A stretch of DNA of 64,000 nucleotides from Salmonirosea aquatica (GTDB lineage: Bacteria > Bacteroidota > Bacteroidia > Cytophagales > Spirosomataceae): assembly GCF_009296315.1 (NCBI RefSeq), contig NZ_WHLY01000002.1:5616501-5680500 (forward strand). Reading direction: 5' to 3'. How positions within the stretch are numbered: the first letter of the stretch is position 1; each line of letters opens with the position of its first letter. The notes beneath the pieces were generated by a model. It was not told the DNA's origin. It was given only the letters and a program-made list of their open reading frames with translations, and did no database searches. The translations under genes and the position numbers were made by a program. Positions 46,607 to 56,771 of this stretch are shown here, one piece after another.

Positions 46607-47806
46607 TTACTTACGATGGTAAACCCACGATTCGGCACCGATAACTTTATCGACTTTATTCTTCTGACGTATTGCACTTTCCATGGTAGGAAATGCACCT
46701 GCCGATACCTTTATCAGTCGCCCTTTGGCATTATCAAGAATACTGGATTCCGAAAATCCCTTATTAATAAGTTGTTGTTTGAGTATCTGAGCATTTTTGA
46801 TACTTCCAAAACTCCCTGCAATTAAAAAATACATATGGTTTGCCACCTCCACGTTGGGAGATTGAGGTACTGTTGCGGCTGCGCGTTTTGGTTTTTTCTC
46901 TTTGGAATCTGCACGTACTGTATTTGATATGGGTTTATTTACCACGGCATATTTTTCGCTTTTAGGTACATAAACTATTGTTTCCACTAAGGTCGGCTTT
47001 TTCACTGGGTTCTTTGTCTCCACTTTCAAAGGCACCGGCGGAATTGACGCTTTAACCGGACTAGTGATATCTGTTTTTTTCAAATTGGGTTCGGTCGCAG
47101 GCGACTTTGCCACCGATTTCGGCAATGCGGTTGATGTTGACGTATATGATTCGAGTGAAAAGTCCCCTACCGTCTCAAAAGGGTTCAACGTACTTAATAA
47201 ACTTGAACTGGAATTTGAACTGAGGGTACTCAATAGCGTTACGGTACCCAAAAATACCACTGCCGCCGCCCAATTAACCCAGCTACGGTTGCGCCATGTT
47301 CTTGATGGAGCCCCGATCGCCGTAAATTCTTCATCCTGCTCAAGCGGTTCGAAAATAGATAGATTTTCCTCAACCTGATCCCGACCTTCAATCTGAGGTA
47401 CCTCCAGAGGCTGCAGGCCGAACCAATCGCTGTTATAGTTTTGACTGTAGTCAGGTTCAAAAACTAGTTTGCCCTCAGAATTCATTGAAAAATTCCCAAT
47501 GGCCTCAATAACGACATGTACGCCATCTGTCAATTGCTGACGTAGCATATCCACATAACGTCTTACTTGGCTGGCTGCTTCTTCGCGTGGTAGCCGCTCG
47601 TGAGCTGCCACGTAATATGTCAGAAGGCCATCGTCGATTTTGAGTACTTCATTAAAAGCAAGCCTTTTCCGGGCAGGTACGAATAATGAATTGGCGATAT
47701 CGTAGTGAGCGCCAATGTGGTGGGTAAGAAGTCCACCGAATTCAGGGATGATAACGCAATCGTGCTCAAAAAGCAATTTACGGATGTACTTATCAACTGT
47801 AACCAT
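46607..47806 (-). CDS. HU-CCDC81 and SPOR domain membrane protein
   Basis: A 399-residue peptidoglycan-associated protein. The N-terminus (about 1-125, starting VDKYIRKLLFEHDCVIIPEFGG) is the HU-like CCDC81 domain usual for Bacteroidota, one membrane helix follows (about 178-197), then a long Pro/Lys/Thr-rich linker and a C-terminal SPOR domain (about 320-399, MYFLIAGSFGSIKNAQILKQQL) that should bind denuded glycan strands at division sites. It lies 37 nt downstream of the barrel gene on the same strand and is closed by a terminator. Confidence 0.9.
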   Translation of the reverse strand: MVTVDKYIRKLLFEHDCVIIPEFGGLLTHHIGAHYDIANSLFVPARKRLAFNEVLKIDDGLLTYYVAAHERLPREEAASQVRRYVDMLRQQLTDGVHVVIEAIGNFSMNSEGKLVFEPDYSQNYNSDWFGLQPLEVPQIEGRDQVEENLSIFEPLEQDEEFTAIGAPSRTWRNRSWVNWAAAVVFLGTVTLLSTLSSNSSSSLLSTLNPFETVGDFSLESYTSTSTALPKSVAKSPATEPNLKKTDITSPVKASIPPVPLKVETKNPVKKPTLVETIVYVPKSEKYAVVNKPISNTVRADSKEKKPKRAAATVPQSPNVEVANHMYFLIAGSFGSIKNAQILKQQLINKGFSESSILDNAKGRLIKVSAGAFPTMESAIRQKNKVDKVIGAESWVYHRK

Positions 47807-47843
47807 AGCTTCGTTAGTTTAACACGACTTTAACTAAACGAAG

Positions 47844-49514
47844 TTAGAAAGAAAAAGACAATCCTCCAATAAAGTTAAGTCCCTGCTGGGGATAATACTG
47901 ATAGCGGGAATATTGTTTTCCCAAGATGTTGTTTAATGAAACAAACACCGAGAAGTTACTGGTTAACAGATAGTCAATCTTAATATTAAGATCAATTATG
48001 GTGGGTAGTTTTGTGACTATTCCAGTTTGGAAATTTTTCGCTTTTAGCCCTGCCACTGTATACAAATCCGAAGTAATGAACAGTTTATCCTGAATAGTGA
48101 GTGCATTAAACCAGTTTAAGGAAAATGTGGGTCGATGCCATGCTTGTTCAAGTAGTCTCAGGTTATAGTTATAAAAGTTTGCTTTAAGTGAAGTTTTAAA
48201 CATGTCATTAGCCATGTAGCCTACCTGTCCCGACACTGTAAGTACATTAGTTGCGTCCGCATCGTAGAGTACCGAGAACTTAGAAGTATCAGCCAAAGCA
48301 TTATTGAAAACATAGAAGTTGCGGTATTTGGCATACGAGACCCTACCCTCAAAGTTGAATCCTTCGGCGTTTTCGCCCTTGAAACCCGCATAGATATCGG
48401 CTTTCTTTTCGGTGTTGGCAATCAATACATCGGGAGCGAGCCAGAGATTTTCATTCAACAAGCTACGAAGTGTATTCCGGACCACATCCCCATCATACCC
48501 AGCAAACACATGCAATCCGGCCACAGGTACCACGTCGAGATTAACAACTGGATAGGCTTTGGTACGGTTTACATCCAGAACATTGTCAGTCTCGTTAACA
48601 ACGTTAACGCCTCCTGTTATCGAGAACAGATTTGATACGTACTTAAAGCTGGGTTTTACTCTAAACAGATTTCTATTGTAAGTTTGGGCATCGACCCGTT
48701 GTGAAACAAAGGCCCCGGCTTCAACCAGTGCGTAGATATTTTCTGCCACGGGCAGGGAAGCCTGAATTGTAGTACCCCAATCTACCTCGGAGGCGCTATA
48801 CCTATCCTTGATCGAATACAGGCTTGTCTTTACTGAATAGTCTATTAGAGAATTAGCTTCGGTATTTTCAAATCCGAGTTGAACCCCAAACAAATTTGTG
48901 GTTTGCCGGATCGTATCCCGGTCTACTTCAACGCCATCAGGCTGGGGTTGGTAGCCGTAGAAATAGTAATTCTTTCGGTTATAATCGATCTGCCCATCAA
49001 TCTTAAAGGCATTTCGCAGATACTTTCCACCTAGCTGGATGTCAGTATTGGCATTGGCTGAATTTTTGCCATAACGAGGTCCACTTGATGCAGAAAGATT
49101 TTTCAAATGGGCCGTAAATACCAAATCTTCGGAGGGTCGCGTACTCACAAATCCCTCTCCCAGAAAGCGACCATAATTGCCAGCTCCTATCTTAATGTAA
49201 TTATTGAGTCCTTCAGGAAGTTCCTGCCGGGTTTTCTCATCCGATGACATTACCGCCACGGGTGTCAGCTTGGGAGATGCTAGGTTGATATTGGGATCTA
49301 CGAACTGATACTTTACTTTTTTATCCTCGGCTTTGGCCTGAACAGGTTGTACTTTATCAAACAATCGATTGGCCGGGGGAAATTCGATACTTTTTTCCTT
49401 GACAATTTCGTAGGTCTGGCTTTCTATCTCGCCTCGCTGGGCCTTGGCCTGGAAAATAATCAGGCCTGTTCCCGCTATAGCAACACTAAACCGAATAAAT
49501 GGACGGATATTCAT
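47844..49514 (-). CDS. Outer-membrane beta-barrel protein (TonB-receptor-like barrel without plug)
   Basis: A 556-residue protein with a signal peptide (about 1-25, QAKA-Q), a periplasmic N-terminal stretch of about 80 residues and then repeated amphipathic beta strands to a final FIGGLSFSF, the usual outer-membrane C-terminus. The last part (LNIKIDYLLTSNFSVFVSLNNILGKQYSRY) resembles the end of TonB-dependent receptors, but no plug domain or TonB box is seen. It lies between the 1004-residue TPR gene (28 nt upstream) and the HU/SPOR gene, so it probably belongs to an envelope complex with them. Confidence 0.78.
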   Translation of the reverse strand: MNIRPFIRFSVAIAGTGLIIFQAKAQRGEIESQTYEIVKEKSIEFPPANRLFDKVQPVQAKAEDKKVKYQFVDPNINLASPKLTPVAVMSSDEKTRQELPEGLNNYIKIGAGNYGRFLGEGFVSTRPSEDLVFTAHLKNLSASSGPRYGKNSANANTDIQLGGKYLRNAFKIDGQIDYNRKNYYFYGYQPQPDGVEVDRDTIRQTTNLFGVQLGFENTEANSLIDYSVKTSLYSIKDRYSASEVDWGTTIQASLPVAENIYALVEAGAFVSQRVDAQTYNRNLFRVKPSFKYVSNLFSITGGVNVVNETDNVLDVNRTKAYPVVNLDVVPVAGLHVFAGYDGDVVRNTLRSLLNENLWLAPDVLIANTEKKADIYAGFKGENAEGFNFEGRVSYAKYRNFYVFNNALADTSKFSVLYDADATNVLTVSGQVGYMANDMFKTSLKANFYNYNLRLLEQAWHRPTFSLNWFNALTIQDKLFITSDLYTVAGLKAKNFQTGIVTKLPTIIDLNIKIDYLLTSNFSVFVSLNNILGKQYSRYQYYPQQGLNFIGGLSFSF

Positions 49515-49542
49515 ATGGAACTGGAATTTTAACGGGGGAGAT

Positions 49543-52500
49543 TTATTTTGATTCGATTTCGGTCAATTTTAGCTTAGCTAGGCTGACAGCTTCCGCATCT
49601 TCCGAATTCTCAATGATGGATTGCAAGGTAGCTCGTGCCTGAGCTTTTTCGTTCATGCCCATGTACACATCGGCCAGAAGTATGAACGAACGAACACGCC
49701 AGAAATCAATTCCTTCAAATTGCTTGCTTAGTTCAAAAATAGTTGCCTCAGCTTCAGTGTACTTTTTCTCTTTGAATTGAATCATCGCGATCCAGTACTT
49801 GGCTTCTGCCCCGTATTCATCCTTATTTGCTTGCGCCACTTTTTTAAATTCTTCAATCGCCTTGGTGTAATCGCCCCGATCATAGGGTACCTTTCCCATA
49901 TACAACTGGGCTTTCCCGATTCCACCGGGCACTACATTGCCAATATTGATGACTTCCCGTGCATAAGCTAATGTCGAGTCGTAATTCTTTAAGGCGTAAT
50001 AGGTATCCATCAGGCCAATCCAGGCTGTTGTCTGTTCTTTTTTATTCTCAGCATTTTTAAGGAGTACCTTAAAGTTCGAAACTGCATTGGAGAAATTACC
50101 GCGTGAAATTTCCAGTTCGGCCGATTTCTGAGCAGCCGCAGCCACATAGGTCGACCTATTTTCCTGGACCACCATCGAATAGTACTGCAATGCATCCTGT
50201 GTTTCACCAGCCTTATCATAGGAAGCACCCAGGAAATATTTGGCGTCATACTGATTTTTGCTCTGAGGGTAGCTTTCAAGGTACTCGAGCAGTGCTTTTA
50301 TTGCCTGGGTATACTTTTCGGCATAGAACAGATTGCGGGCGTTGTCAAACTCTACATCGTCGAGTTTCGTATTACCAGGATTGTTTTTTCTAACCATCCC
50401 AAGTACCTGAGTAAATTCTTCCGGACGTCCTACTGCATTGTAGCTCTCCTGAATTCCTTCCAGAGCACTACTTGCGGACGGGGAAGCAGGGTACTCCTGC
50501 AGGATGCGCTTAAAATCATTAATGGCCTGCTCATACACCTGGATATTATAATACGATTGTGCCCGCCGTAGCAATGCAGCCGGTATCAGGTAGCTTTTGG
50601 GTTTTTCATTGATAAGTCGGGTAAACGAACGTACTGCCGGTTGGAAGGCATCATTCTGAAAGTCAATATCGGCCATTTGAAACATGGCATCATCCACATA
50701 GCGTGATCCAGGAAACTGGCTGATCAGCAATTCAAACTGCCGCTTGGCGTCGGTTTCGCGGTTCATGTACACGAAAGCCCGGCCCTTTTGGAACAATGAA
50801 TAGTCCTTGTCCACCCGTCCGTTGACAGTCACTTTTTCATACGTATTGATGGCAGAAGTGTAATCTTTCTGAGCCAGATAGCTATCAGCCAACCGGACGT
50901 AGGCATCCTCGATCATCTGAGCCTCGATTCCGGTAGTATTTGCCGTAAAATCCTTAAAGTACCCCAACGCCTGACTGTATTTTTTTTGATTGTAATACGC
51001 ATACCCCAGCGCATAAAGGCTTTTCCGGCGGTATAAATCAGCAGTGGTTGATTTAGTCAACTGGATATAGATCGGGATAGCCTCGTCGTACTTTTGTTGA
51101 GCCGAGTACGCTTCCGCCTTTTGGTAGGTAGCGGCAATAAACAGATTTTCATCAACGGGGTAGCGCAACGACTTATTAAAGTCCTCAATAGCAGCCGGGT
51201 ATTTTTCGGCATTGAAGTTACTCACCCCCTGATTATACGTCAGGCGCTGATAGGTTGCGTTGATTATAGGGGTACGGTTTTTGAGTTTTTCAATATAGGT
51301 AATTGCTCCTGCATTATTACTTGCGCCTGAGTACGCTTCCGCAATCAGTTGGGTCGTCTCCTCTTCTTTTTTATTACCGGGATACTTGGCCAAAAAATCG
51401 TTAAACTCCTTAATGGCCTCATTATTGTTTCCTAATTCCAGCTGTACTTTGGCATGATTGAACAAAGCTTCTTCCTGTACTACTGGATTAAAGGCCAAAC
51501 GGCCTGCATTATCAAAAGCCGTCAATGCAAAAGACGGATTATTGGTTTGCAGATAACTGATACCTACCAGGTAGGAAGCATACTGCGCTACCGAATCTTT
51601 TCCGGGGGCGATATTCTTCATAGTTTCGATAGCTCCCGCAAAATTCTCATTCCGAAACTGTGTATGACCATAATGCAGGGCAACGGTCGGTGGCAATGCA
51701 CCGGGTTTCATTCGTTTGTAGCGTTCGTATGCGGTGGAAGCAGCCTTAAAATCTCCCTTTTCGTATTGTACCTCCGCCACATAAAGAGCCACATCATCCA
51801 GATTGTTATTGCCCCGTTGCTGGCTCAGCAGACGCTCGCCATAGGTGAGGAGTTGATCGAAATCCTTTAACTGGTACAGCGAGGAAACTATCCAATTGGG
51901 TGCCTCATTTTTGTAATATGGGTTATTTTCAATTCTAAGAAAATCCTCATAAGCCTCCCGGTAGTTATTCTTCTTGTAGTTGATCACCCCCGCAAAATAG
52001 GATGCATCGGCCGCATTGGGTGAAGTATTATCTTTCTTTACCTGGTTCAGGTAGGTCAATGCCTGATCGAATTTCTGTGTATTGTAGTAAGACATACCCA
52101 GACGGTACGTACTTTCAAGTTGCTTGTTATAGTTGCCCGTCGACTCAATAGCTTTTTCAAGGTACCCTATTGCTTTTTCGTATTCCCCGCCTTCATAGTA
52201 GTATTTCCCAAGATCAGCATAAATAAGTTGGGCTTTAGGATGCTCTGCATGGTTCCGAACAAAACGGTCTACCTGAACTTCGGCTTCAGGATAATTAAGG
52301 TAAAGGCCCGTCACAGCGATGAAATATTCCGCCGTTACCGCATTGTAGTCACTGGTGGACAGAAGTTTATCCTGATTTTTCAAGAATTCAGTAAATTCCT
52401 TTCGGGCGGCCACGAAATTAGATTTTTCGTAGTATTCAAGTCCATTACGGAAATGGGCCTCCGGTTCAGTATAGCCCATGGTGTTCTGACTATAACTGTA

Positions 52501-52557
52501 CAAATGGCCCATCCAAATGAAAAGTCCAGTTAAAAATAGACTACGCTTTAAGAACAT
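49543..52557 (-). CDS. Large secreted tetratricopeptide repeat protein
   Basis: A 1004-residue protein with a signal peptide (about 1-24, YSYS-Q) followed almost entirely by TPR units (for example GEYEKAIGYLEKAIES, KFDQALTYLNQVKKD, KKYSQALGYFKDFTA, DYTSAINTYEKVTV, DYTKAIEEFKKVAQA). No enzyme motif. It is probably periplasmic, acting as a scaffold. It is the first gene of a three-gene transcript TPR, barrel, HU/SPOR. This cluster seems conserved in Bacteroidota (from memory), but its role is not established. It is distinct from the T9SS lipoprotein SprE/PorW, since it has no lipobox. Confidence 0.85.
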   Translation of the reverse strand: MFLKRSLFLTGLFIWMGHLYSYSQNTMGYTEPEAHFRNGLEYYEKSNFVAARKEFTEFLKNQDKLLSTSDYNAVTAEYFIAVTGLYLNYPEAEVQVDRFVRNHAEHPKAQLIYADLGKYYYEGGEYEKAIGYLEKAIESTGNYNKQLESTYRLGMSYYNTQKFDQALTYLNQVKKDNTSPNAADASYFAGVINYKKNNYREAYEDFLRIENNPYYKNEAPNWIVSSLYQLKDFDQLLTYGERLLSQQRGNNNLDDVALYVAEVQYEKGDFKAASTAYERYKRMKPGALPPTVALHYGHTQFRNENFAGAIETMKNIAPGKDSVAQYASYLVGISYLQTNNPSFALTAFDNAGRLAFNPVVQEEALFNHAKVQLELGNNNEAIKEFNDFLAKYPGNKKEEETTQLIAEAYSGASNNAGAITYIEKLKNRTPIINATYQRLTYNQGVSNFNAEKYPAAIEDFNKSLRYPVDENLFIAATYQKAEAYSAQQKYDEAIPIYIQLTKSTTADLYRRKSLYALGYAYYNQKKYSQALGYFKDFTANTTGIEAQMIEDAYVRLADSYLAQKDYTSAINTYEKVTVNGRVDKDYSLFQKGRAFVYMNRETDAKRQFELLISQFPGSRYVDDAMFQMADIDFQNDAFQPAVRSFTRLINEKPKSYLIPAALLRRAQSYYNIQVYEQAINDFKRILQEYPASPSASSALEGIQESYNAVGRPEEFTQVLGMVRKNNPGNTKLDDVEFDNARNLFYAEKYTQAIKALLEYLESYPQSKNQYDAKYFLGASYDKAGETQDALQYYSMVVQENRSTYVAAAAQKSAELEISRGNFSNAVSNFKVLLKNAENKKEQTTAWIGLMDTYYALKNYDSTLAYAREVINIGNVVPGGIGKAQLYMGKVPYDRGDYTKAIEEFKKVAQANKDEYGAEAKYWIAMIQFKEKKYTEAEATIFELSKQFEGIDFWRVRSFILLADVYMGMNEKAQARATLQSIIENSEDAEAVSLAKLKLTEIESK

Positions 52558-52742
52558 AGAGTTGACGTTGATGATAAAATGAAGATTGGATCAAAATTAG
52601 GACTTGTCAGGTAGTATTCAAATGCTCCTACCTCAAAACTAGCTCTACAAGGCTTGCTATTTAACGCTTTGGAATCAAAATACGTATGAGATTTGCCCTA
52701 CTTTCCACCGTTAAGCCATTATCCCGTGTAGCATTCTTCCGG

Positions 52743-52994
52743 TTAATAAATATTATTGCGTAGGCAACTATCCCGTAGATCCTGAGCCATCTGGTCAAAG
52801 CGCTTGGTAATGCATTCCATGAATTCAGCATCGAGGAGAGCGTTGATTTCTTCTACTGACAAAATATCGGTTTCGTCTAGTTTGTAGGTTTGTTCGTAAA
52901 AACCGCCAGCTTCAATTTTGACAATGTATTTTCCATTCCATTGAAATAGACTTATTTTGTACTGGCTGTTGGGAATGTCCTTGATGTAGCGCAT
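52743..52994 (-). CDS. Small conserved hypothetical protein
   Basis: An 83-residue cytosolic protein. The N-terminal half (YIKDIPNSQYKISLFQWNGKYIVKIE, broken into short strands) predicts beta structure and the C-terminal half (VEEINALLDAEFMECITKRF) a helix. Similar small proteins occur widely in Bacteroidota as far as I recall, with no known function. Its ATG lies 15 bp from the divergent TPR lipoprotein gene, so promoters must overlap coding sequence. The 185 bp downstream show no feature. Confidence 0.72.
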   Translation of the reverse strand: MRYIKDIPNSQYKISLFQWNGKYIVKIEAGGFYEQTYKLDETDILSVEEINALLDAEFMECITKRFDQMAQDLRDSCLRNNIY

Positions 52995-53009
52995 AAGTTT
53001 CTTTTACCT

Positions 53010-54041
53010 ATGAAGTTTAGATATTTTATCTGTTTAATTGCATGTCTGGCTTGGATACTACCCAGTTGTCAGTCGGTTGACAAAGATGATGCAGATCTTT
53101 TCTTTCTTAAAGGAAATGCCCAACTTACACATAAAAATTACGAGGAAGCGATTCGATATTATAATGAAGCGATCGCCAAGTACCCTGATTTTGCGGATGC
53201 ATATCTGAACAAGGGCCTTGCCTACCTCCATTTAGGACAGCTAAAAGAAGCCAGCCAGTCCTTCTCGTCCGCGATTGACCAAGACTCCGAGCTTTACCCT
53301 GCTTACCTGGCGCGTGCCGAAACAGCTACACGGCTAGCTCAATGGGATGAAGCTGAAAGCGACTTATCCGTACTTAGTAGAATTTACAGTGATTCCACAC
53401 AATATTACCTAATTAGGGGCAATATGCTGGTTGGGAAAAACAAAGAGTCCGCTGCTCTGGCCGAATATGATCGAGCACTGGCTTTAGATCCATCCAATGT
53501 AGAGGCCTATGTAAACCGGGGAGCCGTATATTTTGCCCAACGAGACTACTCTATGGCATCGAATGATTTTGAGCAGTCGCTCCTACTTAATCCCGGCCAA
53601 CCAGAAGCACTCAATAATCTGGGCCTACTTGCCTCACGCAACGGCCAATGGAACCGAGCCTTGAGTTATTTTGACCGGGCTCTCCGTGTGAATGCCGTTG
53701 ATCCTCTGAGTTTAAATAATAAAGGCTTTGTGCTTTTACAAACAGGGGAGCTCGCAAAAGGCGCCGAACTAATTAACCGCTCACTTAACAACATGCCCGA
53801 CAATGGCTATGCACTTAGGAATCTCGGCCTTTATTTTTTAAAAAAACATGATTATATAAAAGCCAATGAAGCTTTTGAAAAAGCGCTGGCTTTGGATCAA
53901 CTCGTCGAATCACTGCACGGGTACGCTGGTGAATCCTACAAGTTGAGTGGTGATCTTAATAAAGCCTGTACCATTTGGAAAACAGGTACCATGCTCCGGG
54001 ACAGTCTCTCCCTCGCAAACTATGAGCAATATTGCAAATAA
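53010..54041 (+). CDS. TPR lipoprotein
   Basis: A 343-residue lipoprotein with lipobox LPSC (Cys20) and about eight TPR units from residue 30 to the end (NYEEAIRYYNEAIAKYPDF, ESAALAEYDRALALDPSN, DYSMASNDFEQSLLLNPGQ, DYIKANEAFEKALALDQ). It should be anchored in the outer or inner membrane facing the periplasm. Such proteins assist outer-membrane biogenesis or gliding machinery; no specific role can be given. It is convergent with menD, whose stop lies 6 bp away. Confidence 0.87.
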   Translation: MKFRYFICLIACLAWILPSCQSVDKDDADLFFLKGNAQLTHKNYEEAIRYYNEAIAKYPDFADAYLNKGLAYLHLGQLKEASQSFSSAIDQDSELYPAYLARAETATRLAQWDEAESDLSVLSRIYSDSTQYYLIRGNMLVGKNKESAALAEYDRALALDPSNVEAYVNRGAVYFAQRDYSMASNDFEQSLLLNPGQPEALNNLGLLASRNGQWNRALSYFDRALRVNAVDPLSLNNKGFVLLQTGELAKGAELINRSLNNMPDNGYALRNLGLYFLKKHDYIKANEAFEKALALDQLVESLHGYAGESYKLSGDLNKACTIWKTGTMLRDSLSLANYEQYCK

Positions 54042-54047
54042 AGACCC

Positions 54048-55769
54048 TTACTTCTCTATTCGTACTGATTGTTTCAATTGTCTGAACACTTCGGCATTTA
54101 TTACAGGATCCGTTCTTATTTCAAGTAAGGCAGGTTTCTCTGCCTCCACGAATACCGTCCATACAGACTGTAATTCAACCATTTCTTCAACTGCCCAATA
54201 GAGCATCGACGAATCTTGAGCGGTACGTACGGCCGTGTAGGCATGCCGTGTTTCGAAATACTCTTCTAGTTCGGGCTGGGATGCCGGCCCCTCAATCATT
54301 CTGAATATCGTTCCCCCTGAATTGTTCAATAAAACAATTTTAAGATTAGGGGGCAGATTGGAAATTAACAAACCATTTCGATCGTAGAAGAATGCCACAT
54401 CCCCCACTAATAAATACACTGGTAAAGTGGTGAGTAATGATGACCCGATGGCTGTACTCACACAGCCATCGATCCCGCTTGTTCCCCGGTTGGCATATAC
54501 TATGATGTCATTACGATCCATCCCCATAATCGATGCATAGCGAATGGGCATGCTATTCGCTACATGTAACTGTGCAGGATATGGCATGTTTTTTAGTAAA
54601 AAATATACCGCAGAAAGATCATTGAACGATGTAAGATCATCTAAAAAGCGGAATTTTGTGCGTGCTATATACCTCTCGGCACGTACCCATTCTGCCAGGT
54701 ATTCTTCATCCTGCCCTCCCTCGTCGTTTTGAACAAATCGAAGATAATCCACATCTTCAAATAACTTTGGAAAAAAATATTCGGGAGACACCTTGATTTG
54801 CCTGGTAATGGTTTGGAACGGGTCAATCACATGTGAATCTTCGGAGATATGCCAATGGTTCCGGGGAGGCAGTTCGCGTAAGAATTTTTTTAAATTCTTT
54901 GATAGAAAAGATCCGCCCAAGGTGATTAACAAATCAGGCTGTAGTATCTCCTGATTCCAACTACCTAGTATCAGCTCATGGTTCATCAAACTTTGTTCAT
55001 GTACCGCGAGATTCCCCAGTATTTCTCCCAGTACTGGAATCTGAAACTCCTCAGTCAATTTAGTCAAAATTGATTTAAGCTCGCCTCCCGGGGTGTACTG
55101 ACCCACCGCAATCAGAATCTTATCCGCATTTTCCCACTCATCCAATAGCGAATGCCATACCGGATCTGGAAGGACAGACAGTGTTTCGATCTTTTCAATT
55201 ACGCGAAGATTCGCCGAAGGGATAAAATTTTCTGTGGCTTGAGGATAAAACGGCTCCCGAATTGGCACGTTTATATGTACTGGCCCCCTAGGCTTGTCAA
55301 GGCTTGTCAGCAGTGCTTCGTTGGTAATCCGGTTGATATACCAGGATGCATCTGGATGCACGTAATCGGCTGGAAGCTCATAGGATGCTTTGACATGCCT
55401 ACCATAAATTCCAGACTGGTAAATAGTTTGTCCATCGTTCTGATGAATCCATTCATTAGGTCGGTCAGCGGTCAGAATCAATAGCGGTATTTGCTGAAAA
55501 TAGGCTTCTGTAATTGCTGGTGCAAAATTATAGGCCGCCGAACCCGAAGTGCAAACTAAAACCACTGGTTTTCCAAGTTGCTGTGCCATACCTAAGGCCA
55601 CAAAACCTGCCGCTCTCTCGTCCATAACAACGGTGCACTGTATATGTGGGTTTCGAGCTAAAGCCAAAGTCAGGACTGCACTTCGGGATCCGGGAGAAAT
55701 AACCGCATTAGTTACACCATGTAGGTGGCATAACTCTACCAAATCGATGAGGGGTTGTAAAATAGCCAT
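54048..55769 (-). CDS. menD: 2-succinyl-5-enolpyruvyl-6-hydroxy-3-cyclohexene-1-carboxylate synthase (SEPHCHC synthase)
   Basis: ThDP enzyme of menaquinone synthesis, adding 2-oxoglutarate to isochorismate. It has 573 residues with ISPGSRSAVLTLA near the N-terminus, MDERAAGFVALG (the activating Glu), CTSGSAAYNFAP, LTADRPNEW and the ThDP-binding region GDVAFFYDRNGL...NNSGG. Full length. It lies 65 bp downstream of the rpoD stop with the rpoD terminator between, so it has its own promoter. Confidence 0.95.
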   Translation of the reverse strand: MAILQPLIDLVELCHLHGVTNAVISPGSRSAVLTLALARNPHIQCTVVMDERAAGFVALGMAQQLGKPVVLVCTSGSAAYNFAPAITEAYFQQIPLLILTADRPNEWIHQNDGQTIYQSGIYGRHVKASYELPADYVHPDASWYINRITNEALLTSLDKPRGPVHINVPIREPFYPQATENFIPSANLRVIEKIETLSVLPDPVWHSLLDEWENADKILIAVGQYTPGGELKSILTKLTEEFQIPVLGEILGNLAVHEQSLMNHELILGSWNQEILQPDLLITLGGSFLSKNLKKFLRELPPRNHWHISEDSHVIDPFQTITRQIKVSPEYFFPKLFEDVDYLRFVQNDEGGQDEEYLAEWVRAERYIARTKFRFLDDLTSFNDLSAVYFLLKNMPYPAQLHVANSMPIRYASIMGMDRNDIIVYANRGTSGIDGCVSTAIGSSLLTTLPVYLLVGDVAFFYDRNGLLISNLPPNLKIVLLNNSGGTIFRMIEGPASQPELEEYFETRHAYTAVRTAQDSSMLYWAVEEMVELQSVWTVFVEAEKPALLEIRTDPVINAEVFRQLKQSVRIEK

Positions 55770-55778
55770 AGAAGGATC

Positions 55779-55806
55779 AAAAAAAAAGCCTCCTGTTACA
55801 GAGGCT
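55779..55806 (-). terminator. Terminator of rpoD
   Basis: On the minus strand AGCCTC pairs with GAGGCT around an 8-nt loop and is followed by nine T. Confidence 0.87.
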
Positions 55807-55833
55807 TCCTGGTCTTAGTACCTAGTAGTATTC

Positions 55834-56697
55834 TTAACCTAGATAAGTCTTTAATGCTTTACTCCGTGATGCATGACGTAAGCGGCGGATGGCTTTTTCC
55901 TTGATTTGACGAACTCGCTCCCGGGTGAGATTGAATTTCTCACCAATTTCCTCAAGAGTCATAGCATGTTCGCCGTTCAAGCCAAAGTACAACGCAATCA
56001 CATCAGCCTCACGCTGAGTTAGTGTACAAAGTGCCCGTTGGACCTCCTTACGGAGCGACTCATTCACCAGTCCCGAATCTGGCTTATCTTCCAGATCGTT
56101 TTCCAATACGTCCAGAAGACTATTTTCTTCTCCTTGTACAAAGGGAGCATCCATAGAAACATGGCGGCCCGAAATCTTCATGGTATCTACTACCTCCGAA
56201 GACGATATTTCGAGCACTTCCGCCAATTCTTCAGGGGAGGGTTCACGTTCGAACCTTTGTTCGAGTTCAGAAAATGTCTTGGATATTTTATTCAGGGATC
56301 CTACTCGATTCAATGGCAAACGTACAATCCGCGACTGCTCCGCCAAAGCCTGCAGAATGGACTGACGAATCCACCATACGGCGTATGAAATGAATTTGAA
56401 TCCCCGGGTCTCATCAAAGCGTTGAGCAGCTTTTATCAATCCCAAATTCCCCTCATTAATTAAGTCTCCCAGCGATAGCCCCTGATTCTGGTACTGCTTG
56501 GCTACCGACACCACGAACCTCAGGTTCGCTTTAGTCAGCCGTTCGAGTGCAAGTTGATCACCGTCCCGAATTTTTTGAGCCAACGTTACCTCTTCGTCAG
56601 GAGTTAACAAATCCACCTTACCGATCTCCTGCAAATATTTGTCAAGGGACTGGCTTTCCCGGTTGGTAATCTGTTTGCTGATTTTTAGCTGTCTCAT
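55834..56697 (-). CDS. rpoD: Primary sigma factor RpoD/SigA (short Bacteroidota form)
   Basis: Sigma-70 factor that directs RNA polymerase to the TTG/TAnnTTTG promoters seen in this window. It has 287 residues and lacks the long region 1.1 and the non-conserved insert, as is normal in Bacteroidota. Region 1.2 ([10 protein letters not shown]), region 2 ([46 protein letters not shown]), region 3 and region 4 ([33 protein letters not shown]) are complete. It follows pnp on the same strand by 74 nt. Confidence 0.96.
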   Translation of the reverse strand: MRQLKISKQITNRESQSLDKYLQEIGKVDLLTPDEEVTLAQKIRDGDQLALERLTKANLRFVVSVAKQYQNQGLSLGDLINEGNLGLIKAAQRFDETRGFKFISYAVWWIRQSILQALAEQSRIVRLPLNRVGSLNKISKTFSELEQRFEREPSPEELAEVLEISSSEVVDTMKISGRHVSMDAPFVQGEENSLLDVLENDLEDKPDSGLVNESLRKEVQRALCTLTQREADVIALYFGLNGEHAMTLEEIGEKFNLTRERVRQIKEKAIRRLRHASRSKALKTYLG

Positions 56698-56771
56698 CTA
56701 TTGTGTTATATGTCTATTGAATGTATAACGCGAAGTGCGTGGAAATCATTTCACATCGGAAAAATAATATA

